Positions 1-5,952 of a DNA stretch of 5,952 nucleotides are shown here, piece after piece. This stretch comes from an uncultured Gemmatimonadota bacterium. GTDB taxonomy: Bacteria; Gemmatimonadota; Gemmatimonadetes; Gemmatimonadales; GWC2-71-9. Below the pieces are notes generated by a model, which worked only from the letters and a program-made list of their open reading frames with translations, made no database searches and was not told where the DNA came from. A program made the position numbers and the translations under genes. The stretch covers positions 1-5,952 of the forward strand of contig CAMPKP010000177.1 of assembly GCA_946887295.1 (NCBI GenBank), given 5' to 3'. How positions within the stretch are numbered: position 1 is the first letter of the stretch; each line of letters opens with the position of its first letter.

Positions 1-2037
1 GGCCAGAATGTCACCCTGAGCCCTCGCGAAGCGAGGGTCGAAGGGGCGGCGGCCGGCGAAGAGACGGAAAACGGCGCTTCGGGCCCTTCGGTGGTGGTGC
101 TCCCTCAGGGTGACAGCGGGGGGAACGGCAACGGGCAGGCGGGCTTCACCGCCGGCGACTGGCTCGCGATAGACGAGCGCCCCGCCCTCGAGGTCAGGAT
201 CGTGGACGACCCCGACCAGATCCCCGCCCTGGTCGAGCGCCTGCGCGCCGCGCCGCTCGTGGCGATCGACACCGAGACCACCTCGACTCAGCCCCAGAAC
301 GCCGATCTCGTCGGGCTCTCGCTCTCGGCGACGCCGACCGAGGTGTGGTACCTGCCGTTCGCCCATCGCACCCCCTCCACGCTCGGCTCCCTCGGCGAGG
401 GCATGGTGCCCGCCGAGCCGGTGAGAAACCTGCCGCCGCTCACCGACTTCGCGATGGCGCCGCTCTACTCGCTGCTCACCGACCCGGCGGTGCCCAAGGC
501 CGGCCACAACATCAAGTTCGACTGGCAGGTGCTGCGCCGTGCCGGCGTCGAGCTCGCCGGCGTCGCCTTCGACACGATGCTGGCGAGCTTCATCCTCGAC
601 CCGGGCCGCCGCTCGCACGCGATCGACAATCTCTGCCTCGAGCATCTCGGCCGGACGATGAAGACGTACCAGGAGGTGGTGGGGAAGGGAAAGGCGGAGA
701 TCCCCTTCGCCGAGGTGAGCGTGCTCGCGGCCGCCGACTACTGCGGTGCGGACAGCGCGTCGGTGCTCGCGCTGCACGACTTCTTCGCGCCCGCGCTTCG
801 CGAGGTCCAGATGGAGGATCTGCTGCGCGACGTCGAGATGCCGCTGGTCCAGGTGCTGGTGGACATGGAGTGGGAAGGCATCAACGTGGACCGCTCGCTC
901 TTCGAACGGCTGGGCGAGGAGCTGGGCTCCGATCTCCGTCGGCTCGAGATCGAGATCTCCCAGGTGGCGGGCGTGGACCTCAACCTCAACTCGCCCCGCC
1001 AGCTCGCGACGGTCCTCTTCGAGAAGCAGCAGCTCCCGGTCCTCAAGAAGACCAAGACGGGTCCCTCCACCGACGCCGACGTGCTGGAGCAGCTCGCCGC
1101 CATGGGGCACGAGCTGCCCCGCCTCATCCTCGAGTACCGCGAGCTGCAGAAGCTCAAGAGCACGTACGTGGACACCCTCCCGGCGACCATCAATCCGAGG
1201 ACCGGCCGGATCCACACCAGCTTCAACCAGGCGGGCGCCGCCACCGGCCGGCTGAGCTCGAGCGATCCGAATCTCCAGAACATCCCGGTCCGTACGCTCC
1301 GGGGCGAGGAGATCCGGCGCGGGTTCATCCCCCGCGAGGACTGGACCTTCCTGGTGGCCGACTACTCGCAGATCGAGCTGCGCCTGATGGCCCACCTCTC
1401 GGGCGACCCGGCGTTCATCGAGGCCTTCACCCAGGGCGGCGATATTCACCGCCAGACCGCCGCGCTCATCTTCAACGTCCCCGTGGAGCAGGTGACGCCG
1501 GAGATGCGGGGACGGGCCAAGACGATCAACTTCGCCACCATCTATGGCCAGGGGCCCTTCGCGCTGAGCCGGCAGCTCAACATCTCGATCGAGGACGCGC
1601 GGAGCTTCATCGCCCGCTACTTCGAGCGCTTCGCCGGCGTACGGGCCTTCCTCGACCGCCAGATCGCCCTGGCTCGGGAGCAGGGCTACGTCGAGACCAT
1701 CTTCAGGCGGCGGCGCTACATCCCCGAGATCCGCGACCGCAACTTCAACATGCGGGCGTACGGCGAGCGGAACGCGCAGAACTCGCCGCTCCAGGGCTCG
1801 GCGGCCGACCTGATCAAGGTCGCGATGACGCGGATCCACCGCGCCATCCTCGACCAGGGCCTGCGCGGCCGGATGCTGCTCCAGGTGCACGACGAGCTGG
1901 TCTTCGAGGTCCCGCCCGAGGAGCTGGAGCGGATGAGCGAGCTGGTGCGGAGTCACATGGAGGGCGTGGTGGAGCTGAAGGTGCCGCTCGTGGTGGACCT
2001 GGGCGTGGGCCCGAACTGGCTGGACGCCAAGCGATGA
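1..2037 (+). CDS. polA: DNA polymerase I, 5'-truncated by the window (3'-5' exonuclease and polymerase domains)
   Basis: Family A DNA polymerase, which fills gaps and removes primers in replication and excision repair. The frame is open from base 1, so 678 residues are visible and the N-terminal 5'-3' nuclease domain is upstream; the GTG at 91 is not the true start. Residues 1-50 are a low-complexity linker. The proofreading domain keeps all its metal ligands: D90 and E92 (VAIDTETTS), D174 (GHNIKFD), and Y247 with D251 (YCGAD). The polymerase domain has motif A (VADYSQIELR, D454), motif B (RAKTINFATIYG, K507 and F511) and motif C (QVHDELVFEV, H630-D631-E632). Proofreading and synthesis are therefore both predicted to be active, unlike Taq-type enzymes, whose exonuclease site is lost. 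The gene ends in DAKR and its stop overlaps the next start by 4 bp, suggesting translational coupling. Oddity: two inverted copies of a REP-like repeat lie in the linker. Identification is very secure. Confidence 0.97.
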   Translation, partial: GQNVTLSPREARVEGAAAGEETENGASGPSVVVLPQGDSGGNGNGQAGFTAGDWLAIDERPALEVRIVDDPDQIPALVERLRAAPLVAIDTETTSTQPQNADLVGLSLSATPTEVWYLPFAHRTPSTLGSLGEGMVPAEPVRNLPPLTDFAMAPLYSLLTDPAVPKAGHNIKFDWQVLRRAGVELAGVAFDTMLASFILDPGRRSHAIDNLCLEHLGRTMKTYQEVVGKGKAEIPFAEVSVLAAADYCGADSASVLALHDFFAPALREVQMEDLLRDVEMPLVQVLVDMEWEGINVDRSLFERLGEELGSDLRRLEIEISQVAGVDLNLNSPRQLATVLFEKQQLPVLKKTKTGPSTDADVLEQLAAMGHELPRLILEYRELQKLKSTYVDTLPATINPRTGRIHTSFNQAGAATGRLSSSDPNLQNIPVRTLRGEEIRRGFIPREDWTFLVADYSQIELRLMAHLSGDPAFIEAFTQGGDIHRQTAALIFNVPVEQVTPEMRGRAKTINFATIYGQGPFALSRQLNISIEDARSFIARYFERFAGVRAFLDRQIALAREQGYVETIFRRRRYIPEIRDRNFNMRAYGERNAQNSPLQGSAADLIKVAMTRIHRAILDQGLRGRMLLQVHDELVFEVPPEELERMSELVRSHMEGVVELKVPLVVDLGVGPNWLDAKR
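9..45 (+). repeat. REP-like palindromic unit, left copy, inside polA
   Basis: The unit reads TGTCACCCTGAG (9-20), a 19-nt spacer, then GAAGGG (40-45). The spacer holds a perfect hairpin, CCCTCGC (21-27) and GCGAGGG (31-37) around a GAA loop. It has the general form of the dispersed TGTCACCCTGAG...GAAGGG repeats I recall from several high-GC environmental phyla. It is translated in the polA frame as VTLSPREARVEG. It is paired with an inverted copy at 84-115. Confidence 0.7.
84..115 (-). repeat. REP-like palindromic unit, right inverted copy, inside polA
   Basis: Read on the minus strand this is TGTCACCCTGAG (115-104), a 14-nt spacer, then GAAGGG (89-84). The 12-mer is an exact reverse complement of 9-20, so the 107-bp segment 9-115 has perfect 12-bp terminal inverted repeats. 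The spacer lacks the clean hairpin of the left copy. On the plus strand it is translated in polA as roughly PSVVVLPQGDS, in the linker before the proofreading domain. Confidence 0.65.
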
Positions 2038-2519
2038 CGCACCGCTTCCGGTTCAGCGACGCCGCGGCCGGCGACTTCGAGCTGCCCGACGTCGAGGCCG
2101 TGCTCGACGCGGTCGAGGCGGCGCTGGTCGGCCCGGACACGCCGATGTTCGACGCGGCGCGGCAGTGCTGGCAGCCGGTGGCACGCCACCCGGAGGTGCG
2201 CGCGGCCTGGGCCGAGCGGGCCAGGTTCCGGCCGCCCGGCACCGGTCTCGACCTGCCGCCGTTGCCGCCGGAGCGGAGCATCCCCGCCGAGGGGGACGAG
2301 TCGGCGAAGCGGCGGGCCGCCTACGCCCTGGTGATCAGCGGAAACCGGATCCCGGTCGAGGAGCCGACCCCGGCCGAGCCCAAGCCGCGCCGCTCCATCG
2401 CGGTCGGGCTGGTGCTGGTCATCGTGGTCTTGCTGCTGGTGGGGCTGAGCGTCGTGGAGCTGGCTACGGGGCTGGTGCGGGTCGCGGCGCGGGCGGCGCG
2501 GGTCGCAGTGTCACCCTGA
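2034..2519 (+). CDS. Uncharacterised 161-residue protein with one C-terminal membrane segment
   Basis: The ATG lies in the sequence ATGA, so it overlaps the polA stop by 4 bp; no clear Shine-Dalgarno is visible and translation is probably coupled to polA. Residues 1-65 look like a small folded domain (FRFSDAAAGDFELPD, then a W-x-PVA-x-HPEVRAAW pattern at about 46-59). This recalls GYF-like/DUF4339-type modules, a weak resemblance only. Residues 66-119 are proline- and charge-rich and probably flexible. A strongly hydrophobic stretch at about 121-145 follows PKPRR, with a short arginine-containing tail, so a tail-anchored inner-membrane protein with a cytoplasmic N-terminus is the likely topology. 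No catalytic motif is seen and I do not recognise the gene. Its stop lies inside a repeat and overlaps the end of the convergent transporter gene by 9 bp. The ATGA junction and consistent protein character support it as real. Confidence 0.8.
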   Translation: MTHRFRFSDAAAGDFELPDVEAVLDAVEAALVGPDTPMFDAARQCWQPVARHPEVRAAWAERARFRPPGTGLDLPPLPPERSIPAEGDESAKRRAAYALVISGNRIPVEEPTPAEPKPRRSIAVGLVLVIVVLLLVGLSVVELATGLVRVAARAARVAVSP

Positions 2520-2520
2520 G
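2509..2520 (+). repeat. Third copy of the 12-bp repeat core at a convergent gene junction
   Basis: This is an exact copy of TGTCACCCTGAG found at 9-20 and, inverted, at 104-115. The plus-strand TGA of the small membrane protein (2517-2519) and the minus-strand TGA of the transporter (complement of 2511-2513) both lie in it. No GAAGGG block follows on the plus strand, so it is a half unit or a decayed one; the downstream bases are a pyrimidine-rich run of CCCTTC-type blocks. Confidence 0.65.
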
Positions 2521-4790
2521 TCCTCCACCCTTCTCCCTTCCTTCTCCGTGGCCCGCCGCCCTCCCGGCCACCAGTTCCACTTCCCCATGGCCTGCATGAA
2601 TGCCGGCACCAGCACCATCCGGATCACCGTCGCGTCGAGCAGCACCGCCACCGCCAGCCCGAAGCCGAGCATCTGCATCGGCAGCACCCGGGCGAAGGCG
2701 AACACCCCGAACACCAGGATCATGATGAGCGCGGCCGAGGTGATCACCGAGGCCGTGGCGCTCAGTCCCTCCATCGTCGCCGCCGTATTGCGGCCCGAGC
2801 GATCGTAGGCCTCCTTGATCCGGCTCAGCAGGAACACCTCGTAGTCCATGCTCAGCCCGAAGACGACCGCGAAGACCAGCACCGGGATCACCACGAAGAT
2901 GGCCGACGTCGGCCCCGTGAGGCCGAAGAGCCGGGATCCCACCCCGAACTGGAAGACCAGCACGATGAGCCCGAAGGTGGCGCTCACCGACAGCGTGTTC
3001 ATGATGATGGCCTTGATGGGCACCAGCACCGAGCGGAAGGCGATCGCGAGCATCACGGCCGTGGCGCCGACGATGAGGGCGACCAGCAGCGGAAACCGCT
3101 CCAGCAGGTCGGCCTGGAAGTCGAGCGCGGAGGCGGTGTAGCCGCCCACGCTCACCCGCATCCCCTTGGTGCCCCGCAGCTCCGCGGTGCCCAGGTGGCG
3201 GGCCTTCCTCACCAGATCCATCATCGAAGTGAGCGACGTCGTGTCGGCGGGGATCACGTCCAGCAGCGCCAGCCGCCGGTCGGCGCTCAGATAGGCGTCC
3301 ACGAAGCTGGGGTACTGCTCCCGCGCCGACTCCATGTCGCTGTAGAGCACCGAGTAGGCGAGGAGCGAGGTGCCCGGCTCCAGGTCCACCAGGCTGCGCA
3401 CTTCGCGCACCCTCGGGTCGGCCCGCAGGGAATCGGAGAGGGTGCGGAGCCCGCGGAGCGACGCTGCCTGCACCGCGCTCCGCCCCGCCGGCACCTCCAC
3501 CAGCACCCGGATGGGCTGTACGTATCCCGCGACGCCCATCCGGGACAGGGCGTCGAGCCCTTCGCCCGCCTCCGTGCCCGCGGGCCACCAGTGGCGCGAG
3601 GGGAGACCGATCCGGATCCAGAGCAGCGGGGCGGTGAGGACCGCGATGACGACTCCGCCGTACACCATCGCCCGGATCGGGTGCCGCGACAGCGTCCGGG
3701 CCCACTTCTCCCACACCTGCGGCGCGTGGTACCAGGTGAGCCGTCGCGCCAGCCACTTCGGCCGGTCGATCTCGCGGCCGAGCACGGCGAGCAGGGCGGG
3801 GAGCAGCGTGACCGAGAGCAGCACCGCGGCCGCCACCACGATGAGCCCGCCGATCCCGACGCTGCGGGTCTCGATCAGCGGCGTGAAGAGGAGCGCGCCG
3901 AACCCCACCACCACGGTGAGCCCCGAGGTGATCACCGCCGAGCCGGCGGTCACCATGGTGCTCACCGCCGCCTCGCGCCGGCGGAGCCCCCGGCCCAGCT
4001 CCTCGCGGAACCGGGTGACCACCAGCAGCGAGTAGTCTATGCCGACGCCGAGTCCGATCATCGTCGTCATGTTGAGGACGAAGATGGACATCGGCGTGAC
4101 GCTGGTGAGCAGGCCGATGATCGCGAGCGACACCGCGATCGCCAGCACGCCGACCACGAGCGGCAGCGCCGCCGCCACCAGCGCGCCGAAGGCGAGCACG
4201 AGGATCACCAGGGTGAGCGGGAGGAGCGCCTTCTCGCCCCGGGTGCTGTCCTCGGCGACCACGCCGCGGACGTCCAGATCGAGCGGGGCCCGGCCGGTGA
4301 CCCGCGCTTCGTACTCGCCGGCATCGGGGAGCCTTGCGAGCGTGCGGCGCACCGTCTCCCGCGTCGGCGGGACGAAGGCGCCGGCGCTGTCGCCGCTCTC
4401 GATGTCGATCGCGACCAGCACGAAGGTGGCCCGGCGGTCGCGGCTCAGGAACGTGGTGTCGCGGGTGGCGGGATAGGAAACGAGTCCGCGGACGAAGGGC
4501 TGGCGGGAGAGCGCGGCGAGGAGTGAGTCGAGGACTTCGCGCGAAGGCCCGGAGTCGAACCGCGAGGGCCCCTCGAGGGTGACCGCGAAGAACTCGCCGA
4601 TCGGGCGGTCGAACCGGTCGTTCAGCAGCTTCTCGGTGCGCGAGGCTTCGGTCTCGCGCGCGCTGCCGCCCCGGATGTTGAGGAGCCCGGGAGTGGCCGG
4701 GGCGCGGACCGCAGCCGCCACTCCGATCACCGCCCACACGATGAGTACTCCCCAGCGCCAGCGCACCAGCGCCCGGGCGAAACGTTCCAT
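2511..4790 (-). CDS. MMPL-family (RND superfamily) transporter
   Basis: A 759-residue membrane protein, the usual size for the family, which exports lipids or other hydrophobic molecules across the inner membrane using the proton gradient. It has the two-fold MMPL layout: TM1 at about 13-28, an exported loop at 29-186, TM2-6 at about 189-336, a cytoplasmic linker, TM7 at about 373-394, a second exported loop at 396-562, and TM8-12 at about 564-735. Both proton-relay Asp-Tyr pairs are present: D252-Y253 in GLGVGIDYSLLVVTRFRE and D649-Y650 in FGLSMDYEVFLLSRIKE, the pattern known from mycobacterial MmpL3. The ATG at 4790 was chosen because it starts just before TM1 and has GGAGGAG upstream; the frame stays open to 5933, but that extension is antisense to the protease. 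The substrate cannot be read from sequence and there is no adjacent partner gene such as a membrane-fusion protein. The last residues (EKEGRRVEDSG) run into the repeat at 2509-2520. Confidence 0.93.
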   Translation of the reverse strand: MERFARALVRWRWGVLIVWAVIGVAAAVRAPATPGLLNIRGGSARETEASRTEKLLNDRFDRPIGEFFAVTLEGPSRFDSGPSREVLDSLLAALSRQPFVRGLVSYPATRDTTFLSRDRRATFVLVAIDIESGDSAGAFVPPTRETVRRTLARLPDAGEYEARVTGRAPLDLDVRGVVAEDSTRGEKALLPLTLVILVLAFGALVAAALPLVVGVLAIAVSLAIIGLLTSVTPMSIFVLNMTTMIGLGVGIDYSLLVVTRFREELGRGLRRREAAVSTMVTAGSAVITSGLTVVVGFGALLFTPLIETRSVGIGGLIVVAAAVLLSVTLLPALLAVLGREIDRPKWLARRLTWYHAPQVWEKWARTLSRHPIRAMVYGGVVIAVLTAPLLWIRIGLPSRHWWPAGTEAGEGLDALSRMGVAGYVQPIRVLVEVPAGRSAVQAASLRGLRTLSDSLRADPRVREVRSLVDLEPGTSLLAYSVLYSDMESAREQYPSFVDAYLSADRRLALLDVIPADTTSLTSMMDLVRKARHLGTAELRGTKGMRVSVGGYTASALDFQADLLERFPLLVALIVGATAVMLAIAFRSVLVPIKAIIMNTLSVSATFGLIVLVFQFGVGSRLFGLTGPTSAIFVVIPVLVFAVVFGLSMDYEVFLLSRIKEAYDRSGRNTAATMEGLSATASVITSAALIMILVFGVFAFARVLPMQMLGFGLAVAVLLDATVIRMVLVPAFMQAMGKWNWWPGGRRATEKEGRRVEDSG

Positions 4791-4922
4791 CAGGCTCAGT
4801 GGCTCCTCCGGGACCTTGGCGCCGCGCCGGACCGCGCGGGCGGCCAATGTTAGGTAGGTGCAGGACTCGGCGCTAGCCGCGCTGGCGACATGGCGCGTCC
4901 CTTGCCAATATTTCGACGAATC
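4791..4922. other. Divergent intergenic region between transporter and metalloprotease
   Basis: These 132 bp separate the divergent starts at 4790 (-) and 4923 (+) and should contain both promoters. Most of it is very GC-rich; two less GC-rich patches, near 4846-4856 (AATGTTAGGTA) and 4903-4920 (TGCCAATATTTCGACGAA), are the likeliest promoter-proximal segments. I could not match a convincing -35/-10 pair on either strand. If the protease instead starts at the ATG at 4890, the region shrinks to 99 bp. Confidence 0.5.
4803..4809 (-). promoter_or_regulatory. Probable ribosome binding site of the MMPL transporter
   Basis: The minus strand reads GGAGGAG, 12 nt before the ATG at 4790. The spacing is slightly long, but it is the only purine-rich Shine-Dalgarno-like run near this start, and it helps to choose 4790 over upstream in-frame codons. 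Confidence 0.5.
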
Positions 4923-5726
4923 ATGCGACGTGCTTTCCTCCCCCTCGTCACCCTGGTCCTCGCGGTGCTGGTCCTGGTGGATCGGATCGGTCACCTGAAA
5001 CGCGCCTCGGACGGCGCGGCCGAGGTCGTCCAGGGCCCCAGCGCCACCCAGTCTGGTACGGCGCATCCCGATATCGGAGAAGACGTTATACGCCTGGAAG
5101 GCTCCGCGGGCCGGGCCGGGGGCGAGACGGGCGACCGGCTGGTCCGGCTGGCCACCCGGCAGCGGCTCTCCCGCGAGTCCGGGGGGACCTACCTGGATTC
5201 CCTGATCGTGAGCACTGACTCCGTGGTGCGGCGCTGGCCCGACAGGTGGGGCAAGCCGATACGGCTGTTCATCGTGGAGGGAGGAGCGCCGGGCTATTTG
5301 CCCAGGATGGCGGGATTTGCCCGCGACGCCTTCGACCGCTGGGAGCAGACCGGAGTCGGCGTCAGATTCCAGGTGGTAGCCGATTCGGCTGACGCCGACG
5401 TCATCATCCGCTGGATCGATCACTTCGACTTCGATCGCGCGGGCCAGACCGACCTGACCTGGGATCAGTCCGGTCAAGTGCGGCGGGCCTCGATCTCGCT
5501 GGCGCTCCGCACCCACACCGGCATGGCACTGCCGGACGCGGCCCTGCTCTCCGTCGCGGTGCACGAGGCGGGGCACGCGCTGGGTCTCCCGCACTCCTCC
5601 GACACCAACGACGTGATGTTCCCGGCGACCCGCACCGGCACGCTCACCGAGCGCGATCGCCGCACCATCGAGGTGCTCTACCGGCTGCCTCCCGGCCCGG
5701 TGCGCGACGAGCTGGCCGGGCGCTGA
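4923..5726 (+). CDS. Matrixin-like zinc metalloprotease with N-terminal membrane anchor or signal
   Basis: A 267-residue metzincin of the matrixin (M10) type, predicted to cut proteins outside the cytoplasm. The zinc site HEAGHALGLPH is at 214-224 (ligands H214, H218, H224; catalytic E215), followed by a DVMFP Met-turn with M232. Upstream, AFDRWEQTGVGVRF and ADVIIRW (about 136-164) match the usual matrixin helix and strand. The N-terminus MRRAFLPLVTLVLAVLVLV is a signal or uncleaved anchor, with no obvious AxA cleavage site. About 100 residues lie between it and the catalytic domain. The protein contains no cysteine, so a cysteine-switch propeptide is excluded. Start choice: an in-frame ATG exists at 4890, but codons 4893-4922 are nearly all rare in this GC-rich DNA (CGT, TTG, CCA, ATA, TTT, CGA), so I prefer 4923; neither start has a clear Shine-Dalgarno. 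It lies 15 bp before the hydrolase gene, probably in one operon. Confidence 0.88.
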   Translation: MRRAFLPLVTLVLAVLVLVDRIGHLKRASDGAAEVVQGPSATQSGTAHPDIGEDVIRLEGSAGRAGGETGDRLVRLATRQRLSRESGGTYLDSLIVSTDSVVRRWPDRWGKPIRLFIVEGGAPGYLPRMAGFARDAFDRWEQTGVGVRFQVVADSADADVIIRWIDHFDFDRAGQTDLTWDQSGQVRRASISLALRTHTGMALPDAALLSVAVHEAGHALGLPHSSDTNDVMFPATRTGTLTERDRRTIEVLYRLPPGPVRDELAGR

Positions 5727-5732
5727 CCGGAT

Positions 5733-5737
5733 GGGAG
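5733..5737 (+). promoter_or_regulatory. Probable ribosome binding site of the beta-lactamase-family gene
   Basis: GGGAG lies 4 nt before the ATG at 5742, in the 15-bp gap after the protease stop. The spacing is short but fits translation from a shared transcript. The ATG at 5731 is not a start, since it meets TGA after four codons. Confidence 0.45.
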
Positions 5738-5741
5738 CGCC

Positions 5742-5952
5742 ATGACCGTTCCGCCCCGTCTGGCAATCGCGGCCGCACTCCTGATGACCCTTCCCGCGGC
5801 GCCCTCGGCGGCGCAGACCTACGCCGAGGTAGACCAGGCCGTCCAGGCCGGGATCCGCGACGGGCTGTATCCCGGCGCCGTCGTCGTCATCGGCCGGCGG
5901 GACTCCATCCTCTACACCCGGGGCTACGGCCACTTCACCTGGAACCCGGCCT
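5742..5952 (+). CDS. Secreted beta-lactamase-family serine hydrolase, 3'-truncated by the window
   Basis: The first 70 codons of a gene that runs off the window. Residues 1-24 form a signal peptide: a short basic start (MTVPPR), a hydrophobic core (LAIAAALLMTL) and an APSAA|QT cleavage site, so export to the periplasm or beyond is expected. The mature start has the opening pattern of the class C beta-lactamase/esterase/PBP4*-like fold (Pfam Beta-lactamase, PF00144): AVQAGIRDGLYPGAVVVIGRRDSILYTRGYG at about 33-63, the first helix and beta-strands. The catalytic SxxK and YxN motifs lie beyond the window, so the activity (beta-lactam, ester or peptide hydrolysis) cannot be decided, and antibiotic resistance should not be assumed. 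It lies 15 bp after the metalloprotease, same strand, probably co-transcribed. Confidence 0.85.
   Translation, partial: MTVPPRLAIAAALLMTLPAAPSAAQTYAEVDQAVQAGIRDGLYPGAVVVIGRRDSILYTRGYGHFTWNPA

Noticed and set aside
345..2033. Long plus-strand frame overlapping polA upstream of the small membrane protein
   Set aside because: Arginine/proline/alanine-rich shadow translation of polA; only the part from 2034 on has protein-like composition.
91..2037. polA starting at the GTG at 91 (648 residues)
   Set aside because: The frame is open back to base 1 and the enzyme normally has an N-terminal 5'-3' nuclease domain; the GTG at 91 lies within the repeat-containing linker, so the gene is simply cut by the window.
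2500..2550. Bidirectional terminator at the convergent junction
   Set aside because: A single repeat copy here gives no clear stem-loop and there is no T-run; the region is also MMPL coding sequence.
3195..4526. Plus-strand 443-codon frame within the transporter gene
   Set aside because: Composition is H/R/G/E-rich antisense shadow of the MMPL coding sequence, with no recognisable domain.
4947..4955. GTCACCCTG resembling the repeat core
   Set aside because: Only 9 of 12 bases match, there is no GAAGGG block, and it encodes the hydrophobic VTL of the protease anchor; a chance match.
4791..5933. N-terminal extension of the MMPL frame on the minus strand, 381 codons
   Set aside because: It is antisense to the well-supported metalloprotease and the hydrolase start, has no transporter character, and the ATG at 4790 lies right before TM1. 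Long stop-free antisense frames are expected in GC-rich DNA.

Overview
This is a GC-rich bacterial window carrying mostly ordinary chromosomal genes. The organism is most likely an environmental, high-GC bacterium. The style of the gene set (matrixin-like protease, secreted beta-lactamase-fold hydrolase, a small W/P/HPEVR-type membrane protein) would suit Gemmatimonadota, but that is a guess from familiarity and no marker here proves it. I found no RNA gene, CRISPR array, transposase, phage gene or defence system.

Layout. Positions 1-2037 (+) hold the C-terminal part of DNA polymerase I (polA): linker, 3'-5' exonuclease and polymerase domains. Its 5'-3' nuclease domain lies before the window. 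A 161-residue protein with a C-terminal membrane segment follows in an ATGA stop/start overlap (2034-2519, +). Converging on it is a complete MMPL/RND-family transporter (2511-4790, -). About 130 bp upstream, on the other strand, lies a divergent pair: a membrane-anchored matrixin-like zinc metalloprotease (4923-5726, +) and, 15 bp later, the start of a secreted beta-lactamase-family serine hydrolase (from 5742, cut by the window end).

The most unusual feature is a 12-bp sequence, TGTCACCCTGAG, present three times. Two copies form a perfect inverted pair (9-20 and 104-115) inside the polA reading frame, in the interdomain linker, each followed by a GAAGGG block as in REP-like palindromic repeats. 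The third copy (2509-2520) lies exactly where the two convergent genes meet, and both stop codons fall inside it. This looks like a dispersed palindromic repeat that has been accommodated in coding sequence.

Functionally, polA serves replication and repair. The transporter, protease and hydrolase are all envelope or exported proteins, but nothing in the window shows that they form one pathway.
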